From an uncultured Pelagibacteraceae bacterium (GTDB lineage: Bacteria; Pseudomonadota; Alphaproteobacteria; Pelagibacterales; Pelagibacteraceae): a DNA stretch of 64,000 bases. The notes beneath the pieces are model-generated. The model was not told where the DNA came from and did not search any database. It was given only the letters and a program-made list of their open reading frames with translations. The translations under genes and the position numbers were made by a program. This document shows positions 7,333 through 16,613 of this stretch, one piece after another. The first letter of the stretch is position 1. Each line of letters starts with the position of its first letter. The DNA lies in contig CACIKE010000003.1 of NCBI GenBank assembly GCA_902587155.1, positions 45,437 to 109,436 of the forward strand, written 5' to 3'.

Positions 7333-7657
7333 AACATATTCTTTTTTACTTATCGCTATATTTTGTGAGGTAGCTGGAACAATGTTATTGCCAGTTTCAC
7401 AAAATTTTACCAAGATTATTCCAACGGTTTGTCTAACAATATTCTATTTGGTATCTTTCTATTTGATGACTTTTGTTATGGATAAACTACCAATAGCAAT
7501 TGTTTATGCCACGTGGAGTGGACTTGGAGTATTTACAATAGCTTTGCTAGGATATTTCTTTTTTAAACAAACTTTAGCTTGGCAAGCTATTGCTGGATTA
7601 TTCCTTATAGTTATTGGTGTTATATTGGTTAATAGTTTTAGTGTAAAAATTAACTAA
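7325..7657 (+). CDS. Small multidrug resistance (SMR/EmrE-type) transporter
   Basis: 110 residues, four membrane helices, matching the SMR family length. The essential membrane-embedded glutamate is E15 (F-C-E-V-A-G-T, EmrE E14) and the Y-A-T-W-S-G-L-G loop-helix 3 motif contains the conserved Trp. These dimeric antiporters exchange protons for cationic drugs, guanidinium or similar compounds. The start lies inside the prpE 3' end (8-nt overlap), so translation is probably coupled. The physiological substrate cannot be inferred. Confidence 0.88.
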   Translation: MVKTYSFLLIAIFCEVAGTMLLPVSQNFTKIIPTVCLTIFYLVSFYLMTFVMDKLPIAIVYATWSGLGVFTIALLGYFFFKQTLAWQAIAGLFLIVIGVILVNSFSVKIN

Positions 7658-8957
7658 ATTTTAAAGGTGTGCCCTCAGGCTCACCTAAAATCTTTCCATC
7701 CTTCATCTTTATTTTACCAGAAATTATTGTTGCAACAGGTGTTCCTTTAAACTCAACATCATTGAAAGGTGACCATCTACATTTACTTTCTATATTTTCA
7801 TTTTTAATTATTATTTTCTTGTTCATATCAACAATGGTAAAGTCAGCATCAAATCCCTCTTTAATGTATCCTTTGTTCTGAATTCCAAATATTTTTATTG
7901 GATTTTCGCATACCAGATTTACTAATTGATTAAGTGATAATTTTCCATGATTAACATGATCTAACATTACAGGCATAAGTGTTTGGACACCAGGCATGCC
8001 TGACGGAGAATTAGGATACTCTTTATCTTTATTTACTTTTAGATGTGGTGCATGATCTGAGCCAATTGTATCATTTAAATTATTTCTTACAGCATACCAC
8101 AATCGATCATAGTGAGATTTATCTCTTATTGGCGGATTCATTTGAGCGTAAGTTCCAAGTTTATCATAACAATCAGGTGCATAAATTGTTAAATGTTGTG
8201 GTGTAATTTCAAAAGTAATATTACCTTTATGTTGAGATAAAAAATCTACTTCTTGTTTAGTAGTAATATGAAGTACATGCGCTTTCTTGTTATATTTTTT
8301 TGCAAGTCTAACTATTCTTCTAGTCGAGGAAATTGCACATTCCTCACTTCTCCAAATAGGATGAGAGTGTACATCGCCATTTTTAATTAATTTTTTATTC
8401 TTGTTTAAGATTTCTTCATCCTCTGAGTGGACTGCTACTACCTTTGAACTATTTTGAAAAACTTTGTCAATATCCTCTTCTAGTGCTACTAAAAGATTAC
8501 CTGTTGAAGAACCTACAAACAATTTGATCCCACAACACCCTTCTAAATTTTTTAACTCAGCTAGTTGACTAACATTACCTGCCGTTGCACCAAAATAGAA
8601 AGCGTAATTGCAATACATTCTATTTTTTGCAAGATCTAATTTTCGCTGAAATTCTTTTAGGTTTGAGGTTGGAGGGTTAGTGTTTGGCATCTCAAATACT
8701 GCTGTAATCCCTCCTACTACTGCTGCCCTACTCCCAGAATTAAGGTCTTCTGTATCTGTTGAACCTGGTTCTCTGAAATGGGTCTGAGTATCTATACAGC
8801 CAGGTAAGGTAATTTTATTTTTGGCATCATAGACTTTTTTTGCCTCTTCTGATATTTTGCCAATTCTTAATATTTTACCATCTTTAACGGCAATATCCTT
8901 ATCCTCTAGTTTTCCATTGATATAACATTGCCCATTTTTGATTATTAGATCTAACAT
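7650..8957 (-). CDS. pyrC: Dihydroorotase, class I (alphaproteobacterial PyrC type)
   Basis: 435 residues of the amidohydrolase fold. Dihydroorotase closes carbamoyl-aspartate to dihydroorotate in pyrimidine synthesis. Visible: the D-T-Q-T-H-F-R-E-P-G metal/substrate block (56-65), G-I-K-L-F with the bridging carboxylated lysine (~145), metal histidines in H-S-E-D and H-V-L-H-I, and the catalytic Asp in S-D-H-A-P-H. In the first block the usual H-x-H reads Q-x-H, so one zinc ligand is replaced; I associate this with an alphaproteobacterial subgroup. Its stop interlocks with the convergent SMR gene (8-bp overlap). An allantoinase-like activity is a less likely alternative. Confidence 0.85.
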   Translation of the reverse strand: MLDLIIKNGQCYINGKLEDKDIAVKDGKILRIGKISEEAKKVYDAKNKITLPGCIDTQTHFREPGSTDTEDLNSGSRAAVVGGITAVFEMPNTNPPTSNLKEFQRKLDLAKNRMYCNYAFYFGATAGNVSQLAELKNLEGCCGIKLFVGSSTGNLLVALEEDIDKVFQNSSKVVAVHSEDEEILNKNKKLIKNGDVHSHPIWRSEECAISSTRRIVRLAKKYNKKAHVLHITTKQEVDFLSQHKGNITFEITPQHLTIYAPDCYDKLGTYAQMNPPIRDKSHYDRLWYAVRNNLNDTIGSDHAPHLKVNKDKEYPNSPSGMPGVQTLMPVMLDHVNHGKLSLNQLVNLVCENPIKIFGIQNKGYIKEGFDADFTIVDMNKKIIIKNENIESKCRWSPFNDVEFKGTPVATIISGKIKMKDGKILGEPEGTPLKFS

Positions 8958-9000
8958 TTGTAAAAAAAGTTATTATATTAAATTTAACGATCAATCAAAT

Positions 9001-9888
9001 ATGAATAATAGTGTTTATATATTAAAAGATAGAGCCATACTTTATGTACATGGTCAGGATGCTAGAGACTTCTTGCAAAATTTAATTAGCAATGACATTA
9101 ATAAAGTTACAGATAGCTCAAGTTGTTTTGCCTCATTATTAACTCCTCAAGGCAAGTTTCTTTATGAATTTATTGTTGTAAAGCATAAGTCAGGTTTTTT
9201 TATTGATTGTGAAAAGTCTCAATCTGAAGAAATATTGAAACAATTAAATTTATATAAAATAAGATCAAATGTGGAAATCCTTAATCTTAGCAATGAATTT
9301 GTTGTTGCAAGTTTTGGTTATGAAAAATATTTATCATTAGATAGCACAGAAGACATTCTCGGCTTTACTATGAGATATAGAGAAGATCCTATAGTTCTAG
9401 ATCCTAGAAATAAAAATTTGGGTGCAAGATTAATAATTAATTTAGAAAAACTTTATTTGTCTCTAAAAAAACTTGAATTAAAAGACAATAAAATTGAGGA
9501 TTATTATAAAAAAAGTCATAAACTTGGGATTGTTCCAAAGAATTTAAATAAACTAAAAAATAAATTATTCGGTATTGAATGCAATTTTGAAGAACTAAAT
9601 GGTATTGATTTTAAAAAAGGATGTTACGTAGGACAAGAAAATACCGCTAGAATTAAACTTAAAAATAAACTTTCTAAGAGGTTATTGCCAGTTGAGATAA
9701 TTGATGGAAAGCTTGATGAAGATGAAACGGTATATTGTAATCGGATTGAAATTGGAAAAATTTTGATAAACGAAGAGTATCCGTTTGCTTTAATAAAATT
9801 TTCTAATGAAAATTTTAATAAAGACCTTACTTTAAAAAGTAAAAAAGGATCATTTAAGATATTTATACCTGAATGGCTAAAGATTTAA
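9001..9888 (+). CDS. ygfZ: Folate-binding Fe-S maturation protein YgfZ/IBA57 family
   Basis: 295 residues from the ATG at 9001. A longer TTG-initiated reading from 8938 would overlap pyrC and lacks homology-like sequence. The N-terminal GcvT-like domain starts V-Y-I-L-K-D-R-A-I-L and contains G-x-D-A-R-D-F-L-Q-x-L-I-S-N-D; the family signature K-G-C-Y-V-G-Q-E (about residues 208-215) carries the key cysteine. The protein binds tetrahydrofolate and helps load [4Fe-4S] clusters into enzymes. It is divergent from pyrC with a 43-bp gap. The adjacent nadA encodes an Fe-S enzyme, but functional linkage is only suggestive. Confidence 0.88.
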   Translation: MNNSVYILKDRAILYVHGQDARDFLQNLISNDINKVTDSSSCFASLLTPQGKFLYEFIVVKHKSGFFIDCEKSQSEEILKQLNLYKIRSNVEILNLSNEFVVASFGYEKYLSLDSTEDILGFTMRYREDPIVLDPRNKNLGARLIINLEKLYLSLKKLELKDNKIEDYYKKSHKLGIVPKNLNKLKNKLFGIECNFEELNGIDFKKGCYVGQENTARIKLKNKLSKRLLPVEIIDGKLDEDETVYCNRIEIGKILINEEYPFALIKFSNENFNKDLTLKSKKGSFKIFIPEWLKI

Positions 9889-9893
9889 TTTTC

Positions 9894-9979
9894 TGGTGCG
9901 GCCAGAGAGACTCGAACTCTCATGGACTAGGTCCACACGGCCCTCAACCGTGCCTGTCTACCAATTTCAGCATGGCCGC
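9894..9979 (-). tRNA. tRNA-Leu, anticodon GAG
   Basis: An 86-nt class II tRNA with encoded CCA (complement of 9894-9896). The acceptor stem GCGGCCA/TGGCCGC pairs fully. The anticodon arm CACGG-TTGAGGG-CCGTG gives GAG, reading CUC/CUU. The variable arm GGACCTAGTCC is the long leucine type; the T-arm carries G-T-T-C-G-A-G-T. It lies antisense between two plus-strand genes. Confidence 0.97.
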
Positions 9980-9990
9980 AAATATGACCC

Positions 9991-10019
9991 ACATTAAATC
10001 AATGACAAGTAGCTTTCAA
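9991..10019 (-). promoter_or_regulatory. Promoter of tRNA-Leu
   Basis: On the minus strand TTGAAA (10014-10019) and TAATGT (9991-9996) are separated by 17 bp. The predicted start is about 5 nt upstream of the mature tRNA 5' end. The spacing is ideal and the boxes moderately good. Confidence 0.55.
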
Positions 10020-10036
10020 ATTGATAAATTTTGTTT

Positions 10037-11026
10037 ATGGAATTTAATCAAGAAGTAAAATTAGCAACTGATCCAATTTATAAGAAAATTTCAAAGGTTA
10101 TGCCTGAGATTGAATGGGCAATACATGCTCCTTATATTCATAAAATTAATAAATTAAAAAAAGAGAAAAATGCAGTGATACTTGCTCATAATTATCAAAC
10201 TCCAGAAATTTATCACGGCATTGCAGATTTTTCTGCAGATTCTTTAGCCCTTGCTGTTGAAGCATCAAAAACCTCAGCAGATATAATTGTTATGGCTGGA
10301 GTTCACTTTATGGCTGAGACTGCAAAATTAATGAGTCCAAATAAAAAGGTTTTATTACCAGACATGAAAGCAGGTTGTTCATTATCCTCTTCAATTACGG
10401 GTAAAGATGTCAGATTGTTAAAAGAAAAATATCCAGGAGTTCCTGTTGTCTCGTATGTAAATACATCTGCTGATGTAAAAGCTGAAACAGATGTGTGTTG
10501 TACATCTGCTAATGCAGTAAAAATTGTAAAATCCTTAGGTGTGAAAAAAGTTATTTTTTTACCTGACGACTATTTAGCCAAATATGTTGCTTCACAAACT
10601 GATGTTGAAATTATCTCATGGAAAGGAATTTGTATTGTTCATGATCAATTTAACGAAAATGAAATTAAGAATATAAGGAAAAATAATCCTGGAATTAAAA
10701 TAATTGCACATCCAGAGTGTCCACCAGAAGTTATTAAAGCAAGTGATTTTGCAGGATCAACATCAGGAATGATTAATTATGTTAAAAATAATCAACCTAA
10801 AAAAGTAATGATGGTAACTGAATGTTCAATGAGTGATAATATTCAGGTTGAAAATCCAAACGTTGAATTTATAAGACCATGCAATATGTGTCCACATATG
10901 AAAAAAATCACTTTGCCAAAAATTTTAGACTGTTTAGAGAATGAAACTGGTGAAATTATCATGGACCAAGAAACAATTGATAAAGCTAGATTATCAGTGG
11001 AAAAAATGGTTGCTATCGGTAGATAA
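10037..11026 (+). CDS. nadA: Quinolinate synthase A ([4Fe-4S])
   Basis: 329 residues. Condenses iminoaspartate with dihydroxyacetone phosphate to quinolinate in de novo NAD synthesis. The three cluster cysteines sit in K-A-G-C-S, T-D-V-C-C-T-S and R-P-C-N-M-C-P-H. The start H-N-Y-Q-T-P-E block (~50) and the G-V-H-F-M-A-E-T block are typical. I prefer the ATG at 10037 over a TTG two codons earlier. nadC follows after 6 nt; nadB, which makes iminoaspartate, is not adjacent and not in the window. Confidence 0.95.
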   Translation: MEFNQEVKLATDPIYKKISKVMPEIEWAIHAPYIHKINKLKKEKNAVILAHNYQTPEIYHGIADFSADSLALAVEASKTSADIIVMAGVHFMAETAKLMSPNKKVLLPDMKAGCSLSSSITGKDVRLLKEKYPGVPVVSYVNTSADVKAETDVCCTSANAVKIVKSLGVKKVIFLPDDYLAKYVASQTDVEIISWKGICIVHDQFNENEIKNIRKNNPGIKIIAHPECPPEVIKASDFAGSTSGMINYVKNNQPKKVMMVTECSMSDNIQVENPNVEFIRPCNMCPHMKKITLPKILDCLENETGEIIMDQETIDKARLSVEKMVAIGR

Positions 11027-11032
11027 CACTTT

Positions 11033-11866
11033 GTGTCAAAAATTAAATTAAGTGAAACTTTTATTAAAGATAGAGTAAAACTTGCTCTAGCTGAAGATTT
11101 GTATCCTTATGGAGACATAACATCTAACCTCCTAAATAATAACAAAGTTATTGAGGCAAAAATAATTTCTAATCAAAAAGCAGTAGTTGCAGGTTTACTA
11201 TTTGTAAAACAATCTTTTAAGCAAGTTGATAAAAAAATTAAGTTTATATTAAAAAAAAAAGATGGGTCCACAGTCAAAAAAAATTCTGTAATAGCAGTAA
11301 TTAGAGGTAAAGCTAGTTCTATAATGATTGCAGAAAGGGTTGCATTAAATTTTTTATCTCATATTTCTGGAATAGCTACAAAAACAAATCAATTTGTAAA
11401 ACTAGCTGGAAAAAAGTGCAAAATTTGCTGTACAAGAAAAACTTTGCCAAATTATAGGGTTATTCAAAAATATGCAGTTAAATTAGGAGGCGGTACAAAT
11501 CATAGATTTAATTTAGGTGATGAATTTTTGATTAAAGATAATCATATCGCTAGTTATGATTTAAAAGAATTAGTTTCATTGGCAATAAAAAATAAAAAAG
11601 GAAAAAAAATTACCGTTGAGGTGGATAATTTAAAGCAACTGAAAAAGATTATTGGTCTTAAATTTGATACTGTTTTGTTTGATAATATGAGTATTAAAAA
11701 TCTTAAAGCAGGTGTAAAACTTGTTAAAAAATATTATGAGACAGAAGCTTCGGGGAATATAAATCTTAAATCTGTAAAATCTGTTGCAATGACCGGGGTA
11801 GATAGAATTTCAATCGGGAGCATTACTCATAGTGCCCCAGCTATAGATTTCAAACTAGAAATCTAG
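11033..11866 (+). CDS. nadC: Nicotinate-nucleotide pyrophosphorylase (quinolinate phosphoribosyltransferase)
   Basis: 277 residues, GTG start 6 nt after nadA. Converts quinolinate and PRPP to nicotinate mononucleotide. Family features: E-D-L-Y-P-Y-G-D-I-T-S near the N terminus, the C-C-T-R-K-T-L-P substrate-binding block (~134), K-L-G-G-G-T-N-H-R with the substrate arginine, L-I-K-D-N-H, and V-D-R-I-S-I-G-S near the C terminus. Forms a two-gene NAD unit with nadA. Confidence 0.95.
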   Translation: MSKIKLSETFIKDRVKLALAEDLYPYGDITSNLLNNNKVIEAKIISNQKAVVAGLLFVKQSFKQVDKKIKFILKKKDGSTVKKNSVIAVIRGKASSIMIAERVALNFLSHISGIATKTNQFVKLAGKKCKICCTRKTLPNYRVIQKYAVKLGGGTNHRFNLGDEFLIKDNHIASYDLKELVSLAIKNKKGKKITVEVDNLKQLKKIIGLKFDTVLFDNMSIKNLKAGVKLVKKYYETEASGNINLKSVKSVAMTGVDRISIGSITHSAPAIDFKLEI

Positions 11867-11880
11867 ATTATTTGATTTTT

Positions 11881-14547
11881 TTAATTTTTATTTTTCATAA
11901 GCTCAGCCTGTGCCGCTGCTAATCTAGCTATAGGAACTCTGTAAGGTGAGCAGGAAACATAATTAAGCCCAGCTTTCGAGCAAAATTTAATACTCTTTGG
12001 ATCACCGCCATGTTCACCACATATACCTAGTTTAATTTTTTTATTTTGTTTTTTTCCTTTAGAGACCGCTATTTCAACTAAATCTTTCACTCCGTCATCA
12101 ATGGATACAAACGGATCAATAGTAAAAATCTTATTATCTATATAATCATTTAAAAATTTACCGCTATCGTCTCTACTTATTCCAAAAGTTGTTTGTGTTA
12201 AATCATTTGTGCCAAAACTAAAGAATTCAGCATGTTTCGCAATATCATCAGCCTTAATTGCTGCTCTAGGTAACTCAATCATTGTACCCACAAGAAATTC
12301 AATTTTTGTTTTATTTTCTTTTTGAACTTTTCTTGCAGTATTGATTACTAAATCTTTCATTATTTTAATCTCAGCTTCGGTTGAAACTAAAGGAATCATT
12401 ATCTCGGGAAAAGCAAATTTTTGTTTGTTTTTTTTTAAGTCTGCAAGAGCCTCGAATATCGCTCTACATTGCATCTCATATATTTCAGGAAATGAAATGC
12501 CAAGTCTACAACCTCTATGTCCTAACATTGGATTTTGTTCATGAAGTTCTTCAATTCTGCTTTCAATATCTTTTTTATCTGATCCAACAACATTAGCTAC
12601 TTCAGAAATTTCTTTATCAGATTTCGGTAAAAATTCATGTAATGGTGGATCTAATAATCTTACTGTAACTGGAAGACCATGCATAATCTTAAATATCTCC
12701 ATAAAATCTTTTTTTTGATGCGGTAGAATCTTTTTTAAAGCGTTAGATCTATCATCTAGCGTTTTTGATAAAATCATTTCTCGTACTGATAAAATTCTTT
12801 CCTCATCAAAAAACATATGTTCGGTCCTACAAAGTCCAATTCCCTCTGCACCAAAATCTCTGGCTGTTTTAGTATCTAGAGGAGTCTCAGAGTTAGTTCG
12901 TACTTTAAGTTTTCTAATTTTATCAGCCCAGCTCATCAATTTTGAAAAATCTCCTGATATCTCAGGTTTTATGGTTGGAACTGTACCTAAAATTATTCTT
13001 CCCGTAGAACCGTCAATTGTAATTGTTTCACCTTCTTTGATCTCAGCCGAGGATGTTTTAAAGACTTTTTTATCGTAATTAATTTCAATTTCACTTGAAC
13101 CAGAAACACAAGGTCTTCCCATTCCCCTAGCTACAACTGCAGCATGACTAGTCATACCTCCTCTTGAAGTTAAAATTCCCTTCGCAGCATGCATTCCTTG
13201 AATATCCTCTGGAGAAGTTTCAACTCTAACTAAAATTGTATCTTGCATCATATCATTTAATCTTTCAGCTTCCTCTGAGCTGAAAACTACTTTTCCACTT
13301 ACTGCACCAGGAGATGCTGGAAGACCGTTTGCTATAACTTTGATTGAACTTTTCTCATCTAAAGTAGGGTGCAAAAGCGTGTCTAAAGAGTTGGGATCAA
13401 CTCTTAAAACAGCATCATTTTTATTGATTAACTTTTCTCTAACCATATCAACAGCAATTTTTACTGCTGATTTTGATGTTCTTTTTCCAGATCGAGTTTG
13501 TAATATCCAAAGTTTATTACTTTCAACAGTGAATTCCACATCTTGCATATCCTTATAATGTTTCTCTAGTTTTTTTAAAATTTTATACAATTCGTGATAT
13601 ACTTCTGGCATCGACTCTTCCATAGATGCATCATCAACTTTTGCTTCTTTTCTCGCCTTCTTTGTAATGTACTGTGGAGTTCTTGTTCCAGCTACAACAT
13701 CTTCTCCCTGAGCATTAATCAAATATTCTCCATAAATATCATTTGATCCATCTGAAGGGTTTCTAGTGAAGACAACTCCTGTTGCACAATCATTACCCAT
13801 ATTTCCAAAAACCATAGATTGAACATTAACAGCTGTTCCCCATTCAGAAGGAATTTGATTCAACTTTCTGTAAACTCTCGCTCTTTTGCTCTCCCAAGAT
13901 AAAAATACAGCACTTATTGCCCCGAATAATTGATTATAAACATCTTGAGGAAAATCTTTACTAGTCTTTTCTTTAACTACATTCTTAAAATCATTTATCA
14001 AACCATCCCAATCCTCTTCATCGAGATCCGTATCAAGCAATACACCTTTTGTTAACTTATAATTTTCTATCAATTCCTCAAAATTGTAACTTTCAACACC
14101 CATAACTACATTTCCGTACATCTGGATGAATCTTCTGTAACTATCTTTCGCAAATCTTCCGTTAGATGTTTTGTTAGCCAAAGCAACAACTGTTTTATCA
14201 TTTAGTCCTAAATTCAAAATTGTATCCATCATACCTGGCATTGAAACTCTTGCCCCAGATCGAACTGATAAAAGAAGAGGATTTTTTAAATCTCCAAATT
14301 TTTTTGATACATCTTTTTCTATTGTTTTAATTTCTTTTTTTATTTGGCTAATTAATTTGGAATTTAATTTTTTTTTATCCTTATAAAAAATTTCACACAC
14401 TTTTGTTGAGATAGTAAAACCAGGAGGTACTGGTAAACCCATTCTTCCCATTTCAGATAAATTCGCTCCCTTACCACCTAAAAAATTTTTTGGATCTTTT
14501 ATTTTTTTTGAGTCTTTAGACTTAAAATTAAGAATTAACTTATTCAT
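11881..14547 (-). CDS. ppdK: Pyruvate, phosphate dikinase
   Basis: 888 residues, the normal length. Interconverts pyruvate + ATP + Pi with PEP + AMP + PPi. The N-terminal ATP-grasp domain has G-G-K-G-A-N-L-S-E-M. The central swivelling domain has G-G-M-T-S-H-A-A-V-V-A-R-G-M-G with the phosphorylated His (~455). The C-terminal PEP/pyruvate barrel has C-R-T-E-H-M-F-F and G-I-C-G-E-H-G with the catalytic Cys. Two ATGs are possible (14556, 14547); the second leaves the smaller overlap with glyS. SAR11 genomes are known to rely on this enzyme instead of pyruvate kinase, so it may run in either direction. Confidence 0.96.
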   Translation of the reverse strand: MNKLILNFKSKDSKKIKDPKNFLGGKGANLSEMGRMGLPVPPGFTISTKVCEIFYKDKKKLNSKLISQIKKEIKTIEKDVSKKFGDLKNPLLLSVRSGARVSMPGMMDTILNLGLNDKTVVALANKTSNGRFAKDSYRRFIQMYGNVVMGVESYNFEELIENYKLTKGVLLDTDLDEEDWDGLINDFKNVVKEKTSKDFPQDVYNQLFGAISAVFLSWESKRARVYRKLNQIPSEWGTAVNVQSMVFGNMGNDCATGVVFTRNPSDGSNDIYGEYLINAQGEDVVAGTRTPQYITKKARKEAKVDDASMEESMPEVYHELYKILKKLEKHYKDMQDVEFTVESNKLWILQTRSGKRTSKSAVKIAVDMVREKLINKNDAVLRVDPNSLDTLLHPTLDEKSSIKVIANGLPASPGAVSGKVVFSSEEAERLNDMMQDTILVRVETSPEDIQGMHAAKGILTSRGGMTSHAAVVARGMGRPCVSGSSEIEINYDKKVFKTSSAEIKEGETITIDGSTGRIILGTVPTIKPEISGDFSKLMSWADKIRKLKVRTNSETPLDTKTARDFGAEGIGLCRTEHMFFDEERILSVREMILSKTLDDRSNALKKILPHQKKDFMEIFKIMHGLPVTVRLLDPPLHEFLPKSDKEISEVANVVGSDKKDIESRIEELHEQNPMLGHRGCRLGISFPEIYEMQCRAIFEALADLKKNKQKFAFPEIMIPLVSTEAEIKIMKDLVINTARKVQKENKTKIEFLVGTMIELPRAAIKADDIAKHAEFFSFGTNDLTQTTFGISRDDSGKFLNDYIDNKIFTIDPFVSIDDGVKDLVEIAVSKGKKQNKKIKLGICGEHGGDPKSIKFCSKAGLNYVSCSPYRVPIARLAAAQAELMKNKN

Positions 14548-16612
14548 TATGAGCATTTAAAAATCGAAAATTTATATAATTTTGAAACGTTTTACATAAC
14601 ATATTTATAAGTTCCAAACGATTTTTTCTTAAAGTTTCATTATCTTCATTAACTTTTACATTATCAAAAAATTCGAAAACTTCTTTTTTAGTTTCAGCTA
14701 AAATTGATAATGATTTTTCACAATTTTCATCACTGTTTATGGTAGAATAATATTTTTTAATATCATTAATTTTTTTATATAAGTTTTTTTCAAAGTCACT
14801 TTTAAAAATACCAGGATCAGTTGTATCATTTATTTCAATCTCGTTATTTTTCATCTCATGATCTAAAATGTTTGATGCTCTTTTATAACTTGAATTGATG
14901 TCTATACCAATTTGGGTGTTAATTACCTTATTAAGACATTTTGCTTTTTCAAAAGACGAAGATAAATTATTTAATGAAAATGATGATAGAGTGGCCTCAA
15001 TTATATCGTAACGTATTTCTTTGTCTTTAAGATAGTATCTAAACCTATCTTTTAAAAAATCTTGTAATTCTTTTTGTAAATCTTTGTTTTCAAGATTGTA
15101 TCCCTGGTCATCGTAAAGACGTGAGGAATAATTCAAAAGATCATTTATTTTCAAATTCTTTCTATTTTCTATAATGGTTCTTATTATACCTAGAGCAACT
15201 CTCCTCAATCCTAATGGATCCTTTGAACTTGTAGGTTTCTCATTAATACCAAAAAAACCCACTAAGGTATCAATCTTATCTGTAATTGATAACGTGACAC
15301 TGAATGGTTTTTTTGGAACTATTGAATTGAGTCCAATTGGTAAATATTGCTCAGAAATAGCTAAAGATATATCTTTATCAAATCCTTGATATTCAGAAAA
15401 GTACCCTCCCATAAGTCCCTGAAGTTCAGGAAATTCACCAACAAGATCAGAAGTAAGATCAGTCTTACTAATTGATGCTAACAATTCTACTTTATCTTTA
15501 CTAATTAACAATTCATCTGAAATCATTCCACCGATTTTTCTCATTCGTTGAACTTTGTCGAAATAAGATCCAAGCCCTTTAAAAAAATTCATTGATTTTA
15601 ATTCTGACACTTTTTTTACTAAATTTTGAGTTTTATCTTTATTCCAAAAAAATTCTGCATCACTTAATCTTGCATCAACTACTCTTTCATTACCTATTTT
15701 AATGAGACCTTTTTTATCTTTTTTATTTGTTACAATTAAAAATTCATTTGTAATTTCATTTTTGTCATTAAATGTTGGAAAATATTTCTGGTGGGACTCC
15801 ATTGTTAGGGTCAAAATCTCTTTGGGAACCGATAAAAATTTTTTATCAAATTTGCACAATAAAACATTTGGGCTATCTACTAAATTTACAACCTCATCCA
15901 TCAACTTAGGATTTTCATTAATTTTTAACCCTTTTTTCCCTAATATCTTTAAAAAAGATTTATTGATTATTTTTAATCTTTTATTTTGATTAATGATCAC
16001 TCCGTTATCTTCAAAAAATTTTTCATATTTCTTAAAATTTTCAAAAGATCTTTTTTTTTCTTCAAAATCTTTATCTAAAAAAGTCAAATTAGAGGAAGTT
16101 AAATGATGAAATTTAAAACTTACAATTTTTTTATCAAATATTGATAAAATTGATTTTAATGGTCTTCCCCAATTTAAATCAAATTCACCCCATTTCATTG
16201 ATTTTTTCCATTGATAGTTACTCAAAATTTTTGGAATGAATTCAGTGAGTAAATCATGTGTTTTTAATGAGGTTGCTACAGTTTTGTAAAAATAAAATTC
16301 ATCTTTTTCGGTTTTTTTTTTAAATAAATCCTTTTTGTTAATTTTGTTTGATCTCAAAAAACCCTCCAATGCTTGTTCAGGAGCGCTAGTTTTAGGGCCT
16401 CTAATCTCTTTAGATTTAATCTTAATTTGTTTATCTAGGCCTTCAAAAACTAGAACTAATCTATTTGGAGTTGAAAAAGAAAAATTTTTTTTTGATCTAA
16501 TTGATTTTTCCTCAAATAAATTTTTAAAATCTTCAAAAATTTTATCTCTTAAATTTTTTTGAAGCCCGGCAGGAATTTCTTCACTAAATAGCTCTAAAAA
16601 AAATTCTGACAT
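14540..16612 (-). CDS. glyS: Glycine--tRNA ligase, beta subunit
   Basis: 690 residues from the ATG at 16612, just after the glyQ stop; an in-frame TTG 11 codons upstream lies inside glyQ and is unlikely. The N terminus S-E-F-F-L-E-L-F-S-E-E-I-P-A is diagnostic of GlyS. The body includes an HD-like region and the C-terminal anticodon-binding domain with L-R-K-N-R-L-E-L-I. Pairs with the alpha subunit as the alpha2beta2 bacterial enzyme charging tRNA-Gly. The 3' end overlaps ppdK by 8 nt. Confidence 0.95.
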   Translation of the reverse strand: MSEFFLELFSEEIPAGLQKNLRDKIFEDFKNLFEEKSIRSKKNFSFSTPNRLVLVFEGLDKQIKIKSKEIRGPKTSAPEQALEGFLRSNKINKKDLFKKKTEKDEFYFYKTVATSLKTHDLLTEFIPKILSNYQWKKSMKWGEFDLNWGRPLKSILSIFDKKIVSFKFHHLTSSNLTFLDKDFEEKKRSFENFKKYEKFFEDNGVIINQNKRLKIINKSFLKILGKKGLKINENPKLMDEVVNLVDSPNVLLCKFDKKFLSVPKEILTLTMESHQKYFPTFNDKNEITNEFLIVTNKKDKKGLIKIGNERVVDARLSDAEFFWNKDKTQNLVKKVSELKSMNFFKGLGSYFDKVQRMRKIGGMISDELLISKDKVELLASISKTDLTSDLVGEFPELQGLMGGYFSEYQGFDKDISLAISEQYLPIGLNSIVPKKPFSVTLSITDKIDTLVGFFGINEKPTSSKDPLGLRRVALGIIRTIIENRKNLKINDLLNYSSRLYDDQGYNLENKDLQKELQDFLKDRFRYYLKDKEIRYDIIEATLSSFSLNNLSSSFEKAKCLNKVINTQIGIDINSSYKRASNILDHEMKNNEIEINDTTDPGIFKSDFEKNLYKKINDIKKYYSTINSDENCEKSLSILAETKKEVFEFFDNVKVNEDNETLRKNRLELINMLCKTFQNYINFRFLNAHNE

Positions 16613-16613
16613 T

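Noticed and set aside
9873..10058. 61-codon plus-strand frame
   Set aside because: It runs through the antisense of tRNA-Leu and overlaps nadA; no protein-like features.
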